This document shows, in pieces, positions 27,366 to 36,394 of a stretch of DNA of 64,000 nucleotides. Position 1 is the stretch's first letter. Every line of letters starts with the position of its first letter. A program made the translations under genes and the position numbers. Source of the DNA: CALAGB01 sp963789565 (GTDB lineage: Bacteria > Chloroflexota > Chloroflexia > Thermomicrobiales > Thermomicrobiaceae); assembly GCA_963789565.1 (NCBI GenBank), contig CAWBKX010000002.1, positions 1,550,001-1,614,000 of the forward strand. Direction: 5' to 3'. Under the pieces are notes generated by a model, which saw only the letters and a list, made by a program, of their open reading frames with translations, had not been told where the DNA came from and did no database searches.

Positions 27366-27746
27366 GTGCTCGTTAACGTCTTATTTCTGATTTTCGGTAT
27401 CGGTCTAACATATGTAGCACTTCAGGTGCATGCAGCAGCCGTTGACGAAGCCGGACAACATCGACTCTCGTTAATCGTATCAACAATCATTGCGCTGCTC
27501 ATTGGAGTGATGTTTGTTGTCGATCAGGGGTGGCTAGCCGGTTTCGGAACAGGACTGATAGTTTTCGGCCTTATATTGTCGACGTTCGCAAAAGGGAGAT
27601 TGTTTCGATACAGATCCAAAGAAGACTTGCGGCGCATGTCTGAGGAACGTCCAGAAATAGCCCAAATGTTTTCGCGCAACCCACTTACTCGGAGGGCGAT
27701 GAGAAAAATCCGAGAAGACGACTCCGGTCGGCATCCGGGCAATTAG
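27366..27746 (+). CDS. Small membrane protein downstream of RHS tip (candidate immunity protein)
   Basis: The 126-residue protein starts at GTG 27366, preceded by AGAGGA. Three hydrophobic segments (VNVLFLIFGIGLTYVALQV, LSLIVSTIIALLIGVMFVV, LAGFGTGLIVFGLILSTFA) are followed by a cytoplasmic charged tail (RYRSKEDLRRMSEERPEIAQ). No family is recognised. Position directly after an RHS tip, low GC and small size fit the usual place of an RHS immunity protein. A membrane location would suit a membrane-acting tip, but that role is inference. Confidence 0.6.
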   Translation: MLVNVLFLIFGIGLTYVALQVHAAAVDEAGQHRLSLIVSTIIALLIGVMFVVDQGWLAGFGTGLIVFGLILSTFAKGRLFRYRSKEDLRRMSEERPEIAQMFSRNPLTRRAMRKIREDDSGRHPGN

Positions 27747-27980
27747 CAGTACGTTTTCTTACGGGATTGTCGACCGCTGAGTCAGCACAAGAGACACTGC
27801 GAAGCATCGCGTCTCGGAATCAGTGTATGGATCGAAGGGGCAATCGACGGCTTTTGAGACAACTCGCTGGTCGCACCTCAGGCAACCAATCTATGTGGTC
27901 GTCGAGTGATAAACGCGCACATTCTCGCTCGCTGGTCACCGACGTCAGCCTTATTTGCGGGCGTGCGCCTGCGGGCTGGT

Positions 27981-28736
27981 TCAGCTCTCGAGGCCGTTCG
28001 CACGCCGATACTCGATGAGGCGTTGCCGTACCTCGTGGGGTGTCATTTCGTCCAGCTCGCGCCCGAGAAGCTCTCCAAGCGCCGATCGGCTGGTGTAACC
28101 CAGGCCGCGCGCCCACTTCCAAAACTCGGTCCAGCTGTAGTCCGCCGCGTCAAACGTCTCTGGCTCAGCGGCCTGAACCTCTTCGCGGATTGGCCGTAGG
28201 TTCGTGGGAGGTTCAATGAGCTGCGGTTCATCGTCGATGTCGATCTCGGGTGGAGCAACAACGCGCACTCTGGTCGTCTCCGGCGCGCGAACCGGCTCGG
28301 TCGCGACCGAACGGGGGGGCGTCGCAATCTCCGCTTCAACTTCGTCGCTTGCGACGTCGAAATCGAGGGCGAACTGCGTTCCATATCCAAGTGCGGCCAG
28401 CGCACGGCCGATGGCTTTCGTCTCGGCCTTCTCGATGTAGTCGCCAAAATCCCCTTGCGACTCGCTGCCGTAACCGGTGGCACGTCCGCCGCTCGGGAGG
28501 GCAACCTCAGCGCGGAATACGGCGATATTGTTCTCGTTCGAAACTAGCTGGGTAATGACGGCCGCATCACGATGCTCGCTGCGCAACCAAACGAGCCGCC
28601 ATTTGACGTCGAGATACTCGACTTCGCGCCCACGCGTCCGGATAGTCCGCAAGTGAGCACGCGGATCGAACGGCTTGGAAGCATCCGATCGCTTGGCCGC
28701 GTCGCCGTCAATCGTCGCGTCGGTTTTATCAGGCAC
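27981..28736 (-). CDS. Uncharacterised protein with possible annealase-like N-terminus
   Basis: The 251-residue protein has three visible parts. Residues 20-130 form a mixed alpha/beta domain (EYLDVKWRLVWLRSEHRDAA, VFRAEVALPSGGRATGYGSE). It ends in DYIEKAETKAIGRALAALGY, a motif reminiscent of Rad52/Erf-type single-strand annealing proteins of phages and their hosts. A Pro/Glu-rich linker (about 130-195) follows. The C-terminal helical part (YSWTEFWKWARGLGYTSRSA, LGRELDEMTPHEVRQRLIEY) looks like a small SAP/HeH-type nucleic-acid-binding domain. The annealase assignment is a weak similarity judgement. It is encoded beside, but opposite to, the RHS island. Confidence 0.55.
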   Translation of the reverse strand: MPDKTDATIDGDAAKRSDASKPFDPRAHLRTIRTRGREVEYLDVKWRLVWLRSEHRDAAVITQLVSNENNIAVFRAEVALPSGGRATGYGSESQGDFGDYIEKAETKAIGRALAALGYGTQFALDFDVASDEVEAEIATPPRSVATEPVRAPETTRVRVVAPPEIDIDDEPQLIEPPTNLRPIREEVQAAEPETFDAADYSWTEFWKWARGLGYTSRSALGELLGRELDEMTPHEVRQRLIEYRRANGLES

Positions 28737-28778
28737 GTTCGATCCCCCCTTCCAGCAGCATTCGTTTGACCGCCAGCG

Positions 28779-29735
28779 TCAATACAGGCGAGCCGGTTGC
28801 GGCAACTGTCGCCGCTTGCGAAGGTAGCGCGCCATGCCATCGACCGTCATCTGATAGGCGGTGGCCACCTCATATGGACGCACCAGATGATCGTCGCCTG
28901 TCGCCGCCACGATCTCGGCATCGCCGCGTTCCGTCAGCTCCGCGGTGACCACGGTCGTGTCACCATCTTCGGCCAGTCTGGCGTCGGCCCAACCCGACCA
29001 GAAGAAAAGGCGAGTTAGCAGATCGTCGAGGTGCCAGCTGACGTCATCGAAACCACCGAAGTGCGTCAAGTAGAAACGGCTCGGGTTCAACGCACGCAAC
29101 TTCTGAATGCTCTCGCGCCACAGGATCAGATCGAGCTCTGGCGGTACCGTGGGTGGGCGAACGTAAGCGGCCGATTCCAATCGCACACCGCCGACGTCGC
29201 CGGTGAAAATGGTGCCGGTGTCGAGATGATGATAGGCGATGTGATGCATGGCGTGGCCTGGCGTGTGCCGCGCGACAAGCTCTCGACCGCCGGCCTTGAG
29301 GACATCACCGTCTTCCAGAATGTCGACTCGATCGGCTGGCACCGGAGCGACCTCGCCCCACAGCTCTTCCATACGGTCGCCATAGATGCGCGTCGCACTG
29401 GCCATCAGCTTGGTCGGGTCAATCATGTGCGGCGCGCCGACCGGATGCACCAACAGGCGGGCCCGTGGCAAATGCCGCATGAGCACGCCAGCCGATCCGG
29501 CGTGATCGAGGTGAATGTGTGTCACCGCAAGCTGCGTGATGTCCTGCGGATCGAAACCGGCCGCGCGCACACCGTTGAGCAGAGCATCGATGGTCGTCGT
29601 GGCGCCGGTCTCGATGAGGGTCAGTCCATCGTTGCCAGTCAGGAGATAGGACGCGATGACGCCCGGGACTGCCTGGAATTGGTGGTCGATGATGAAGAGC
29701 CCCGGTTCAAGCTGGGTCACGTTGGTGTCAGGCAT
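28779..29735 (-). CDS. Metallo-beta-lactamase-fold hydrolase
   Basis: The 318-residue protein has the MBL zinc signature TQLAVTHIHLDHAGSAG, the second His in ARHTPGHAMHHIAYH and the bridging Asp in FTGDVGGVRL. The final His is probably in FYLTHFGGFDD. A C-terminal helical extension (LTERGDAEIVAATGDDHLVR) is present. The start chosen is ATG 29735 (MPDTNVTQLEPG), preceded by TTGGAGA. Members of this group act as lactonases, glyoxalase II-like thioesterases or phosphodiesterases; the substrate is undetermined. Confidence 0.85.
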   Translation of the reverse strand: MPDTNVTQLEPGLFIIDHQFQAVPGVIASYLLTGNDGLTLIETGATTTIDALLNGVRAAGFDPQDITQLAVTHIHLDHAGSAGVLMRHLPRARLLVHPVGAPHMIDPTKLMASATRIYGDRMEELWGEVAPVPADRVDILEDGDVLKAGGRELVARHTPGHAMHHIAYHHLDTGTIFTGDVGGVRLESAAYVRPPTVPPELDLILWRESIQKLRALNPSRFYLTHFGGFDDVSWHLDDLLTRLFFWSGWADARLAEDGDTTVVTAELTERGDAEIVAATGDDHLVRPYEVATAYQMTVDGMARYLRKRRQLPQPARLY

Positions 29736-29858
29736 CCACGTCTCCAAGTTTCCGATGAGATGGTTCCATGAAAGCGGCCGCAATCCGCATGCAAGCACGC
29801 AAAATCGGCCCACAGGACTATCCTAGCAGATCGATTGAACCGCTCGGGGATGTCTAGT

Positions 29859-30635
29859 TCACCAGTCGCGCTCGGTACGCACGGTCAGCCCGTCGTATGC
29901 AAGGTCGACACCTGATGGGAGCGTGCGGCTGACGGCGGCATGCGACACCTCGTGGCTGACGTGCACGATGTAGCTGTGCCGTGGTTTCACCTCAGCGATC
30001 ACATCCAATGCCTCGCCCAAACTGAGATGGGTCGGATGTGGCCGCTCTCTCAACGCGTTGATGACCAGCACGTCGGCATCTCGCATCAGGTCGATCGATT
30101 CCTCCGAGATGCCTTTGGCGTCCGTGAGGTAGACCAGCGGGCCGAAACGGAACCCGTGCACGATCCAGCGACCATGTGTCACCGCGATCGGCTGAACCTC
30201 ACGGCCAAAGAGCTCGAACGGCCCGTCGAAGACGTTGAGGAGCAGATCCGGCTTGCCACCATAGAACGGGAACATGTCCTGAAGTGTGTAACCGTAGCGG
30301 TCGCGCAGGAGCTCGGCCGTGAGATCGCTGGCAAAGACCGGCAGATGGGCTTGATTCAGCTCGTTGAAACGCCGCAGGTCATCGATCCCCGCCACATGAT
30401 CGGCGTGGGCATGGGTGAAAAGGACGGCATCGATCTGGCGAATTCCCGCCGCTACGGCCTGAATTCGTAGTTCCGGTGACGTATCAATGAGGATCGATTT
30501 GTCATCGAATCGGACGACGGCGGAAGTGCGGCTGCGGCGATCTCGCGGGTCTTCGGAGGTACATACCGGGCACATACAGCCGATCATGGGGATTCCGGTC
30601 GACGTTCCAGTTCCCAGAAAGGTGAGCTCAACCAT
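29859..30635 (-). CDS. MBL-fold phosphodiesterase, PhnP-like
   Basis: The 258-residue protein starts VELTFLGTGTSTGIPMIGC and has the CxCxxC-like segment GCMCPVCTSEDPRDRRSRTS that is typical of PhnP/cyclic phosphodiesterases. The metal motif is VLFTHAHADHVAGIDDLRR. Further ligands lie in IAVTHGRW and YLTDAKGIS, and YIVHVSHEVSHAA carries the C-terminal His. The likely role is hydrolysis of cyclic or diester phosphates. It does not lie next to phn genes, so a phosphonate role is not implied. The ATG at 30635 is preferred to an in-frame TTG at 30641. Confidence 0.85.
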   Translation of the reverse strand: MVELTFLGTGTSTGIPMIGCMCPVCTSEDPRDRRSRTSAVVRFDDKSILIDTSPELRIQAVAAGIRQIDAVLFTHAHADHVAGIDDLRRFNELNQAHLPVFASDLTAELLRDRYGYTLQDMFPFYGGKPDLLLNVFDGPFELFGREVQPIAVTHGRWIVHGFRFGPLVYLTDAKGISEESIDLMRDADVLVINALRERPHPTHLSLGEALDVIAEVKPRHSYIVHVSHEVSHAAVSRTLPSGVDLAYDGLTVRTERDW

Positions 30636-30867
30636 CAGCAATCAGTCCTTGAACCGTTCATCGGGGCAAGTATACCCGCCGGTCCGGATGACAGAGGAAT
30701 GACGGGTCATCAAAGACGGTACTAATGGGCCGATTGTTCACAGGTACTCCGCGACCGCCGTTCGCTATCATCAGACACAGCATGGTTCGCACTTCGGCGA
30801 CCTGCGTGTCCACTGCGGAAGTGGCGCGGGTCGATGGATCGAGAGTGTAGGACGACAGCGGGTTAAT

Positions 30868-33201
30868 ATGAATGAACAAACGGATCGCCGGGCAGGCTGG
30901 ATCGACAACCTATCACGGCACCTTTCCCACAATGACGAGCTAATCGAGAGCGGAAACTCGGTGCAATCACTATTCCCGATCTTGCAGCAAATGACGGCGC
31001 GCATTCGCTCAGGTACATCCCTGACGGACCTCCTCTCGATGCTCGCGGCATCCACCTGCGAGGCTCTCGATACCGAGGTCGCGTTGGTGCGCGTCTTTGA
31101 CCCAGAGCAGAAGAATCTTTCGGTACAAGGGCTGCACGGCGTCCCGCCTCACCGGGTGGGGAGCATCCTGGGCGAGCGCACGGCCGCGACCGAGCTCTTC
31201 CAGGGCCTGCGACCGGGCTCGCTGATCACGTTCACGCCCGATCGCCCATTGGTGTTGCAGCACGCATCCGATCTGGTGTCGCAAGAGTTCCAGGAGATGC
31301 ATCTCCTGGGTGCACAGCACATTCTGGTGCTGCCCTTGTTCCATCACGGCCGCCTGCTCGGGCGACTCGATCTGTTGCGTACGCGCGACGAGCCATTTAC
31401 GGTCGAGGACGGGTCACTGGCCAATATCCTGGGAACACTGATCGCGGGCGCGATCTACGGTCTCACGCAGGACGATAATGGCGAACGCTACAACAGCATC
31501 ATCGAAGCCAGCTTCGCCTTCCAGCGCTCCATCGAGCCGCTATCCAACGTCGGTGAGATGTTCCAGAACGTGGTCGAGGGATTACGACACATTGTCGCCT
31601 GTGACCGTTGCTACGGCTTGCTGTGGAATGATTCGCGGCGCGAATTTGCGCCGGTGGCGGTGAGCGGGGCGGAACGCGGGACCGTCGATCGCCTGAAGCA
31701 GCTCTCATTCGTCCCGACTGCCATTCCGGCGCTCGATCAGATCTTGCATGGCGACGAGCCGCTCATCATCCCGAATGCCGCCCAGAGCGAGCTGCTGCCG
31801 GCTCAAGTAACCAGCGCGCTCAATCTGAGCTCGACCGTCATCATGCCGCTGCGCGCTCGACAGCGGGAACTCGTCGGCGCAGTCATCGTCGATCGATCGG
31901 GCACCGAAAGCGAATTCAGCAACCGCGACATCGCCGTGGTGTCGACCATCGCGCCGCACTCGGCCCTGATGATCGAGAACGCACTCCTCTATGAAGAAGT
32001 GCGACGTGGGTCCGATCGGCTGGCGCTTGTCAACGACATCGGCATCGAGTTGGCCTCTCTAACAAATCTGACCAGCCTCTTTCGGCAGGTTCACCAGCAC
32101 GTCGCCTCGGTTCTGTCGGCGAATCGCTTCTGCCTGGGACTGTTGCTCCCAGACGGACGCTCGATCGAATACCACTACGTGGTGGAAGATCAGATCTCCG
32201 AAGAGCCGGTCACGATTCAGCTCGATGACGGGCCACTGGGGCGCTGTATCCGCGAGAAACGGCCGATTCTGTTGAACGGTCGCGAGCCACGCGACACGCG
32301 AGATTGGTTCCCGCCGGTCAAGAAGATCACGCCGTCCGAGTCGATACTCGCCGCGCCAATCATTGTGGGCCAGCGGGCCATTGGCGTCATCTCGGCACAG
32401 AGCGACACTCGCGGCTCATACTCGCGGCACGACCTCGATCTACTGAGCACCATCGGCATGCAGACCGGTGTGGCCATCGAAAACGCACGCGTCTATTCCA
32501 TGGCAGAGGCTCGCGGTGAACGTCGCGCGTACCTCCTCGATCAGATGATCACACGGCAAGAGGCCGAACGAAAAACCATCGCCGACGACATCCACAACGA
32601 CACGCTGCAGACCCTGGCGAGCTGCCTCTACAACATCGATCTCATCAGTCGTCGGGCCGATCAGCTCACGCCGGAGCAGACGCAAGATGAGCTCTGTGGC
32701 GTGCGGGACAATCTGGCCGAGAACATCGACCGCCTACGCCACATCATCTTCCAGATCCGTCCCTCAACACTCGACATTCTCGGGCTGGAGCCGGCCCTGC
32801 GAGAGCACGCCAAATACGTGCAGCAGGACACCGGCATTGACATTTCGCTGGCGGTGAATCTCCCGGAGCGACCGTCGAACGACATGGAGACGGCCATCTA
32901 TCGGATCGTGCAGGAAACGATCCACCTGGTACGTGGGCGTCGTGGCGTCGAGCACATCGTCGTTCGGATCCGTCAGAAAGGCGCGGCCATCATCGTCACC
33001 ATCGCCGACGATGGCAGGGTCGACAGTGATGAGAGTGAGTCAGCCGAGGGATCAAGGGCGTTTCAGGTCTCGGAGTCGGAGTTCTCCATCATCGCGCTGC
33101 GCGAGCGCGTCGAGCTCGCGGGCGGTCAGGTGAAAACCGCGAGCCTTCCGACCGGTGGATCGACGCTGCAGATCATTCTGCCTTACCGGAGCGCGCAATG
33201 A
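30868..33201 (+). CDS. GAF-domain histidine-kinase-like protein with degraded ATP-binding domain
   Basis: The 777-residue cytoplasmic protein has three GAF-type domains (about 25-190, 210-375, 385-545). A HisKA_3 segment follows with a candidate phospho-acceptor His576 (ERKTIADDIHNDTLQTLASC). The HATPase part is present in outline but its key boxes are altered. The N-box Asn position is Leu687 (RIVQETIHLVRGRR). The DxGxG box reads DDGRVD, with its second Gly lost. The G2 box reads FSIIALRERVEL in place of GLxGMRERV. It is therefore probably unable to bind ATP normally. It overlaps the next kinase gene by ATGA (33198-33201), which argues for a hetero-oligomer in which the partner phosphorylates or senses through it. 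Confidence 0.82.
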   Translation: MNEQTDRRAGWIDNLSRHLSHNDELIESGNSVQSLFPILQQMTARIRSGTSLTDLLSMLAASTCEALDTEVALVRVFDPEQKNLSVQGLHGVPPHRVGSILGERTAATELFQGLRPGSLITFTPDRPLVLQHASDLVSQEFQEMHLLGAQHILVLPLFHHGRLLGRLDLLRTRDEPFTVEDGSLANILGTLIAGAIYGLTQDDNGERYNSIIEASFAFQRSIEPLSNVGEMFQNVVEGLRHIVACDRCYGLLWNDSRREFAPVAVSGAERGTVDRLKQLSFVPTAIPALDQILHGDEPLIIPNAAQSELLPAQVTSALNLSSTVIMPLRARQRELVGAVIVDRSGTESEFSNRDIAVVSTIAPHSALMIENALLYEEVRRGSDRLALVNDIGIELASLTNLTSLFRQVHQHVASVLSANRFCLGLLLPDGRSIEYHYVVEDQISEEPVTIQLDDGPLGRCIREKRPILLNGREPRDTRDWFPPVKKITPSESILAAPIIVGQRAIGVISAQSDTRGSYSRHDLDLLSTIGMQTGVAIENARVYSMAEARGERRAYLLDQMITRQEAERKTIADDIHNDTLQTLASCLYNIDLISRRADQLTPEQTQDELCGVRDNLAENIDRLRHIIFQIRPSTLDILGLEPALREHAKYVQQDTGIDISLAVNLPERPSNDMETAIYRIVQETIHLVRGRRGVEHIVVRIRQKGAAIIVTIADDGRVDSDESESAEGSRAFQVSESEFSIIALRERVELAGGQVKTASLPTGGSTLQIILPYRSAQ

Positions 33202-34358
33202 ACCAACGGACGCCGAATCTCCACCCCGTCGACAAGGCCGTGAATTTCCTGGTCGGGATTCAGACCGCTCTCTGCGGGGCGCCAACCATTTCGGATCTGA
33301 TGGAGGAGACGGTCGAGCAGTTGCGTCGGGTTCCCGGCACCATCGCGGCCTGGGTTTACCAGCGAGATGAGCGCGGCACATTCAGCGTCGTTCATTCCTG
33401 GCTGGCACCGACCAACGGAAGCGATCCGATTCCGGACGAGGAGCTGAGCCAGCACCTGCATCAGCGCTGGATCGCGGCGCACGGTGCCGACCAGGCGTCG
33501 GAGGATTTCGGCTACCCGTTCGTGCCGCCCGGCTATCCGAGCCACACCATCACCCCCATGCTGCTGGCCGGTGAGATGATCGGCGCCATCGCCGTCGAGC
33601 GACGTGACGGGGAGATCTACCCGTACGAGATCGCCGATATTGGAGCCATCGCGACGGTGGCCGCCATGACCGCGCAGAGCTTGCAGATTCTGGTGCTGCG
33701 CGCGCGCCTGATGGAGCAGGAGGAGATGGCCGACGTCGACCATCTGCGTCGCGAAATCGGCCGCACGCTGCACGACGGCATCGTTCAGGACCTGGCCTAC
33801 ATGAACCTCAAGCTCGAGTTGTTGGTGCGCCAGCTCGAGCCGCACGCACCGGAACTGGCCGAATCAGCCACTCAGATACAGAGCCAGGTCAACGGCTCCA
33901 TTTCCGACATGCGCTCGATGATCTCCGATCTTCGACGGCGACAACATCCGGCGCCGGGCATTACCGCACAGCTGCGCGATATCGCACTACATATTCCGGA
34001 TTACATTCCGCGGGACTTCGACCACGATCGACAGGGTATGGAACTCGCGCCCGAAATCGAACGAGCCGTGATCGGCATCGTGCGTGAGTCGATTCAAAAC
34101 ATCCGTAAGCACGCTGTCGCGTCAGACGTGCGGGTACAGGTACAGCTCGAGGACGACGAATTACTCGTGACCGTCGCTGACGACGGCGTCGGATTCGATT
34201 CCGGCATGCCGGTGGCGCGAGAAGGTCATTTCGGCATGGAGCAGATGCGGGAGCTCGCGGAGGATATGGGTGGTTCACTGCTGGTCGAATCGGTACCAGG
34301 CAGCGGCACCCGCGTCCGAGCGCGTATTCCGCTCGTCGAAGCTCAGTCGGATCGGTAG
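33198..34358 (+). CDS. Sensor histidine kinase (GAF, HisKA_3, HATPase)
   Basis: The 386-residue protein has an N-terminal GAF-like domain (about 20-170) and a HisKA_3 helix pair with His192 (RREIGRTLHDGIVQDLAYMN). The HATPase domain is intact: N-box RESIQNIRKHA (Asn301), ADDGVGFD and GHFGMEQMRELAEDMGG. It belongs to the NarX/DesK class that phosphorylates NarL-type regulators. No membrane segment is visible, so sensing is cytoplasmic. It is the active partner in an operon with the degraded kinase upstream and the regulator 12 bp downstream. Confidence 0.9.
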   Translation: MNQRTPNLHPVDKAVNFLVGIQTALCGAPTISDLMEETVEQLRRVPGTIAAWVYQRDERGTFSVVHSWLAPTNGSDPIPDEELSQHLHQRWIAAHGADQASEDFGYPFVPPGYPSHTITPMLLAGEMIGAIAVERRDGEIYPYEIADIGAIATVAAMTAQSLQILVLRARLMEQEEMADVDHLRREIGRTLHDGIVQDLAYMNLKLELLVRQLEPHAPELAESATQIQSQVNGSISDMRSMISDLRRRQHPAPGITAQLRDIALHIPDYIPRDFDHDRQGMELAPEIERAVIGIVRESIQNIRKHAVASDVRVQVQLEDDELLVTVADDGVGFDSGMPVAREGHFGMEQMRELAEDMGGSLLVESVPGSGTRVRARIPLVEAQSDR

Positions 34359-34370
34359 GAGGTTACTGGG

Positions 34371-35042
34371 GTGGGCGAACAATCGATTCGAGTCGTAGTC
34401 GCTGATGACCATGATCTGTTTCGCGAGGGCCTTCGGCAGTTGCTGGAGACGATTCCTTCCGTGCAGATTGTGGGCGAGGCATCGGATGGCCAGGAGGCGA
34501 TTCGGCTGGTAGCCGACTCCCAACCGGACGTCATCTTGATGGACATCAATATGCCGCGCGTGGATGGGTTGCGCGCGACCGAATACATCGTCAAGCACTA
34601 TCCGGAGACGAATGTGATCGTGCTGACCATGTATCAGGACGATGAATACGCGATCCATGCGATCCGTGCCGGTGCCAAGAGCTATCTGCTCAAGAACAGC
34701 CGGTCGGACGAGGTGATCGAGGCGATCCACGTGGCGGCCAATGGTGGATCGACCATCGATGCGGCATTGGCACCCGCGTTGATGCGGGAGTACCACCGCT
34801 TGCTGACCAAGACGCCGACAAATAACCAGCGTCACCTGAGCGATCGGGAATCGACGCTGCTGCGCTTGCTCGCCAGTGGTTACAACAACCGCCAGATCGC
34901 CGATCAGCTCGATCTCGCCGAAAGCACGGTGAAGAACAACCTGTCTTCCCTGTTCCAGAAAATTGGCGTACGCGATCGCACGCAAGCAGCTCTCTACGCG
35001 ATCTCGCAGGGATACGGCTCGAAACAGGTCGACGCGATCTAG
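34371..35042 (+). CDS. NarL/FixJ-family response regulator
   Basis: The 223-residue protein has a receiver domain with the acidic pair DDHD (12, 13), phospho-acceptor Asp58 (VILMDINMP), Thr in VLTMYQDD and Lys in GAKSYLLKN. A LuxR-type HTH follows (LSDRESTLLRLLASGYNNRQ ... STVKNNLSSLFQKIGVRDRT). The GTG start at 34371 has GGAGG in its leader. It is the output of the two-kinase operon. The targets are unknown. Confidence 0.92.
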   Translation: MGEQSIRVVVADDHDLFREGLRQLLETIPSVQIVGEASDGQEAIRLVADSQPDVILMDINMPRVDGLRATEYIVKHYPETNVIVLTMYQDDEYAIHAIRAGAKSYLLKNSRSDEVIEAIHVAANGGSTIDAALAPALMREYHRLLTKTPTNNQRHLSDRESTLLRLLASGYNNRQIADQLDLAESTVKNNLSSLFQKIGVRDRTQAALYAISQGYGSKQVDAI

Positions 35043-35069
35043 TTACTCCCAAAATTGGCCCGCCTCATG

Positions 35070-35133
35070 GGCGTGCCCGCTCCGCGGCCGGTCGTGTAGA
35101 CTGGCCAGAACTGGAGTGGGCACGCCTCTTTTG
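35070..35133 (+). terminator. Likely terminator after the kinase/regulator operon
   Basis: A 14-bp stem (35070-35083 with 35113-35126, one G-T pair) encloses an inner GGCC...GGCC stem and is followed by TCTTTTGTG. It lies 28 bp after the regulator stop. Confidence 0.6.
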
Positions 35134-35179
35134 TGTTGAGATGACGCCAGAATCGCGACGATCTGGGATGGGGGAGACG

Positions 35180-36370
35180 ATGAGCAGGCAGGCGCTGGAC
35201 GGCATTCGGGTCGTCGATCTGACGCGCGTCATGACGGGTCCATATTGCACGATGTTGCTGGGCGACATGGGCGCCGACGTGGTCAAGATCGAGCAGCCCG
35301 GCAAAGGAGATGACACCCGTGCCTGGGGGCCGCCCTTCATCGAGGACATCAGCGCCTACTATCTCAGCGTCAACCGCAACAAACGCAGCATCACCCTCAA
35401 CCTCAAGAGCGACGGCGGTCGAGATGTCCTTTGGAGGTTGATCGAATCGGCCGACGTGGTGGTCGAGAACTTCAGCCCTGGCACGGTGGGTCGACTCGGA
35501 TTCGGCTACGACGCCGTCAAGGCGCGCAAGCCAAGCATCGTCTACTGCTCGATCTCGGGCTTCGGTCAGGAAGGACCGTCGAGGGACCGCACGGCCTACG
35601 ACCTGATCGTGCAGGGGATGTCGGGATTGATGAGCGTCACCGGAGAGACGGACGGTGGTCCGACGCGCTTCGGCGTGCCGATCGCTGACATCGCGGCCGG
35701 GATGTTCGGCGCCTATGCCATCGTCAACGCCCTCTTCCATCGCGAGCGCACCGGTGAGGGGCAATACATCGACAATTCGATGCTGGGTGGACAGGTGGCG
35801 CTCCTCACCTATCAGGCCGGCATCTATTTCGCCACGCGCCAGGCGCCGCAACGGACCGGCAACGCCCACCCAATCGTCGCACCCTATCAGACCTTCTGCA
35901 GCAAAGACGGCTACGTCAACGTCGCGTCCGGCAACGACGGCATCTTCTCCCGACTGTGCAAAGCCATGGACCTGGAGCGGCTGCTGGACGATCCGCGCTT
36001 TGTGGACAACGTTGGGCGCATCACCAATCTGCCCGCTTTGGTGGAAGAGATCGAGTCCTCGTTCAGCGAGTTCACTACGGATGAGATCGTCAAGAAGCTC
36101 GATGCCGCGGCCGTGCCGTGTGGCCCGATCTACACCGTGGATCAGGTCTTCGCCGATCCACAGGCCGAGCACTACAAGCTGAGCCAGCGGGTACCGCATC
36201 CGACACTTGGTGAGGTAGATCAGGTGGGGTTCCCGTATGCCATGAGCGGCACGCCGTGCGAGATCCGTCTAGCGCCGCCGCTGCTTGGACAGCACAACGA
36301 CGAAGTTCTTTCGGACCTGGGCTACGGTTCCGCGCAGATCGCGGCGTTCCGGGACGAAGGAGCAATCTAA
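35180..36370 (+). CDS. CaiB/BaiF family (class III) CoA-transferase
   Basis: The 396-residue protein has GIRVVDLTRVMTGPYCTMLL, GDMGADVVKIEQPGKGDDTR, SVNRNKRSITLNL, NFSPGTVGRLGFGY and the C-terminal APPLLGQHNDEVLSDLGY. It is closely similar to the transferase at 9355-10590, especially in the first 180 residues. The ATG at 35180 follows GGGGGAGA and is preferred to the in-frame ATG at 35141. The gene is not linked to the kinase operon, since a terminator-like hairpin lies between. CoA donor and acceptor are unknown. Confidence 0.88.
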   Translation: MSRQALDGIRVVDLTRVMTGPYCTMLLGDMGADVVKIEQPGKGDDTRAWGPPFIEDISAYYLSVNRNKRSITLNLKSDGGRDVLWRLIESADVVVENFSPGTVGRLGFGYDAVKARKPSIVYCSISGFGQEGPSRDRTAYDLIVQGMSGLMSVTGETDGGPTRFGVPIADIAAGMFGAYAIVNALFHRERTGEGQYIDNSMLGGQVALLTYQAGIYFATRQAPQRTGNAHPIVAPYQTFCSKDGYVNVASGNDGIFSRLCKAMDLERLLDDPRFVDNVGRITNLPALVEEIESSFSEFTTDEIVKKLDAAAVPCGPIYTVDQVFADPQAEHYKLSQRVPHPTLGEVDQVGFPYAMSGTPCEIRLAPPLLGQHNDEVLSDLGYGSAQIAAFRDEGAI

Positions 36371-36394
36371 CAAGACCCGACTAAATGTCCATTT

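Noticed and set aside
33183..33845. Long reverse-strand frames in the kinase and carotenoid genes.
   Set aside because: All overlap recognised families in another frame and have no family features of their own.
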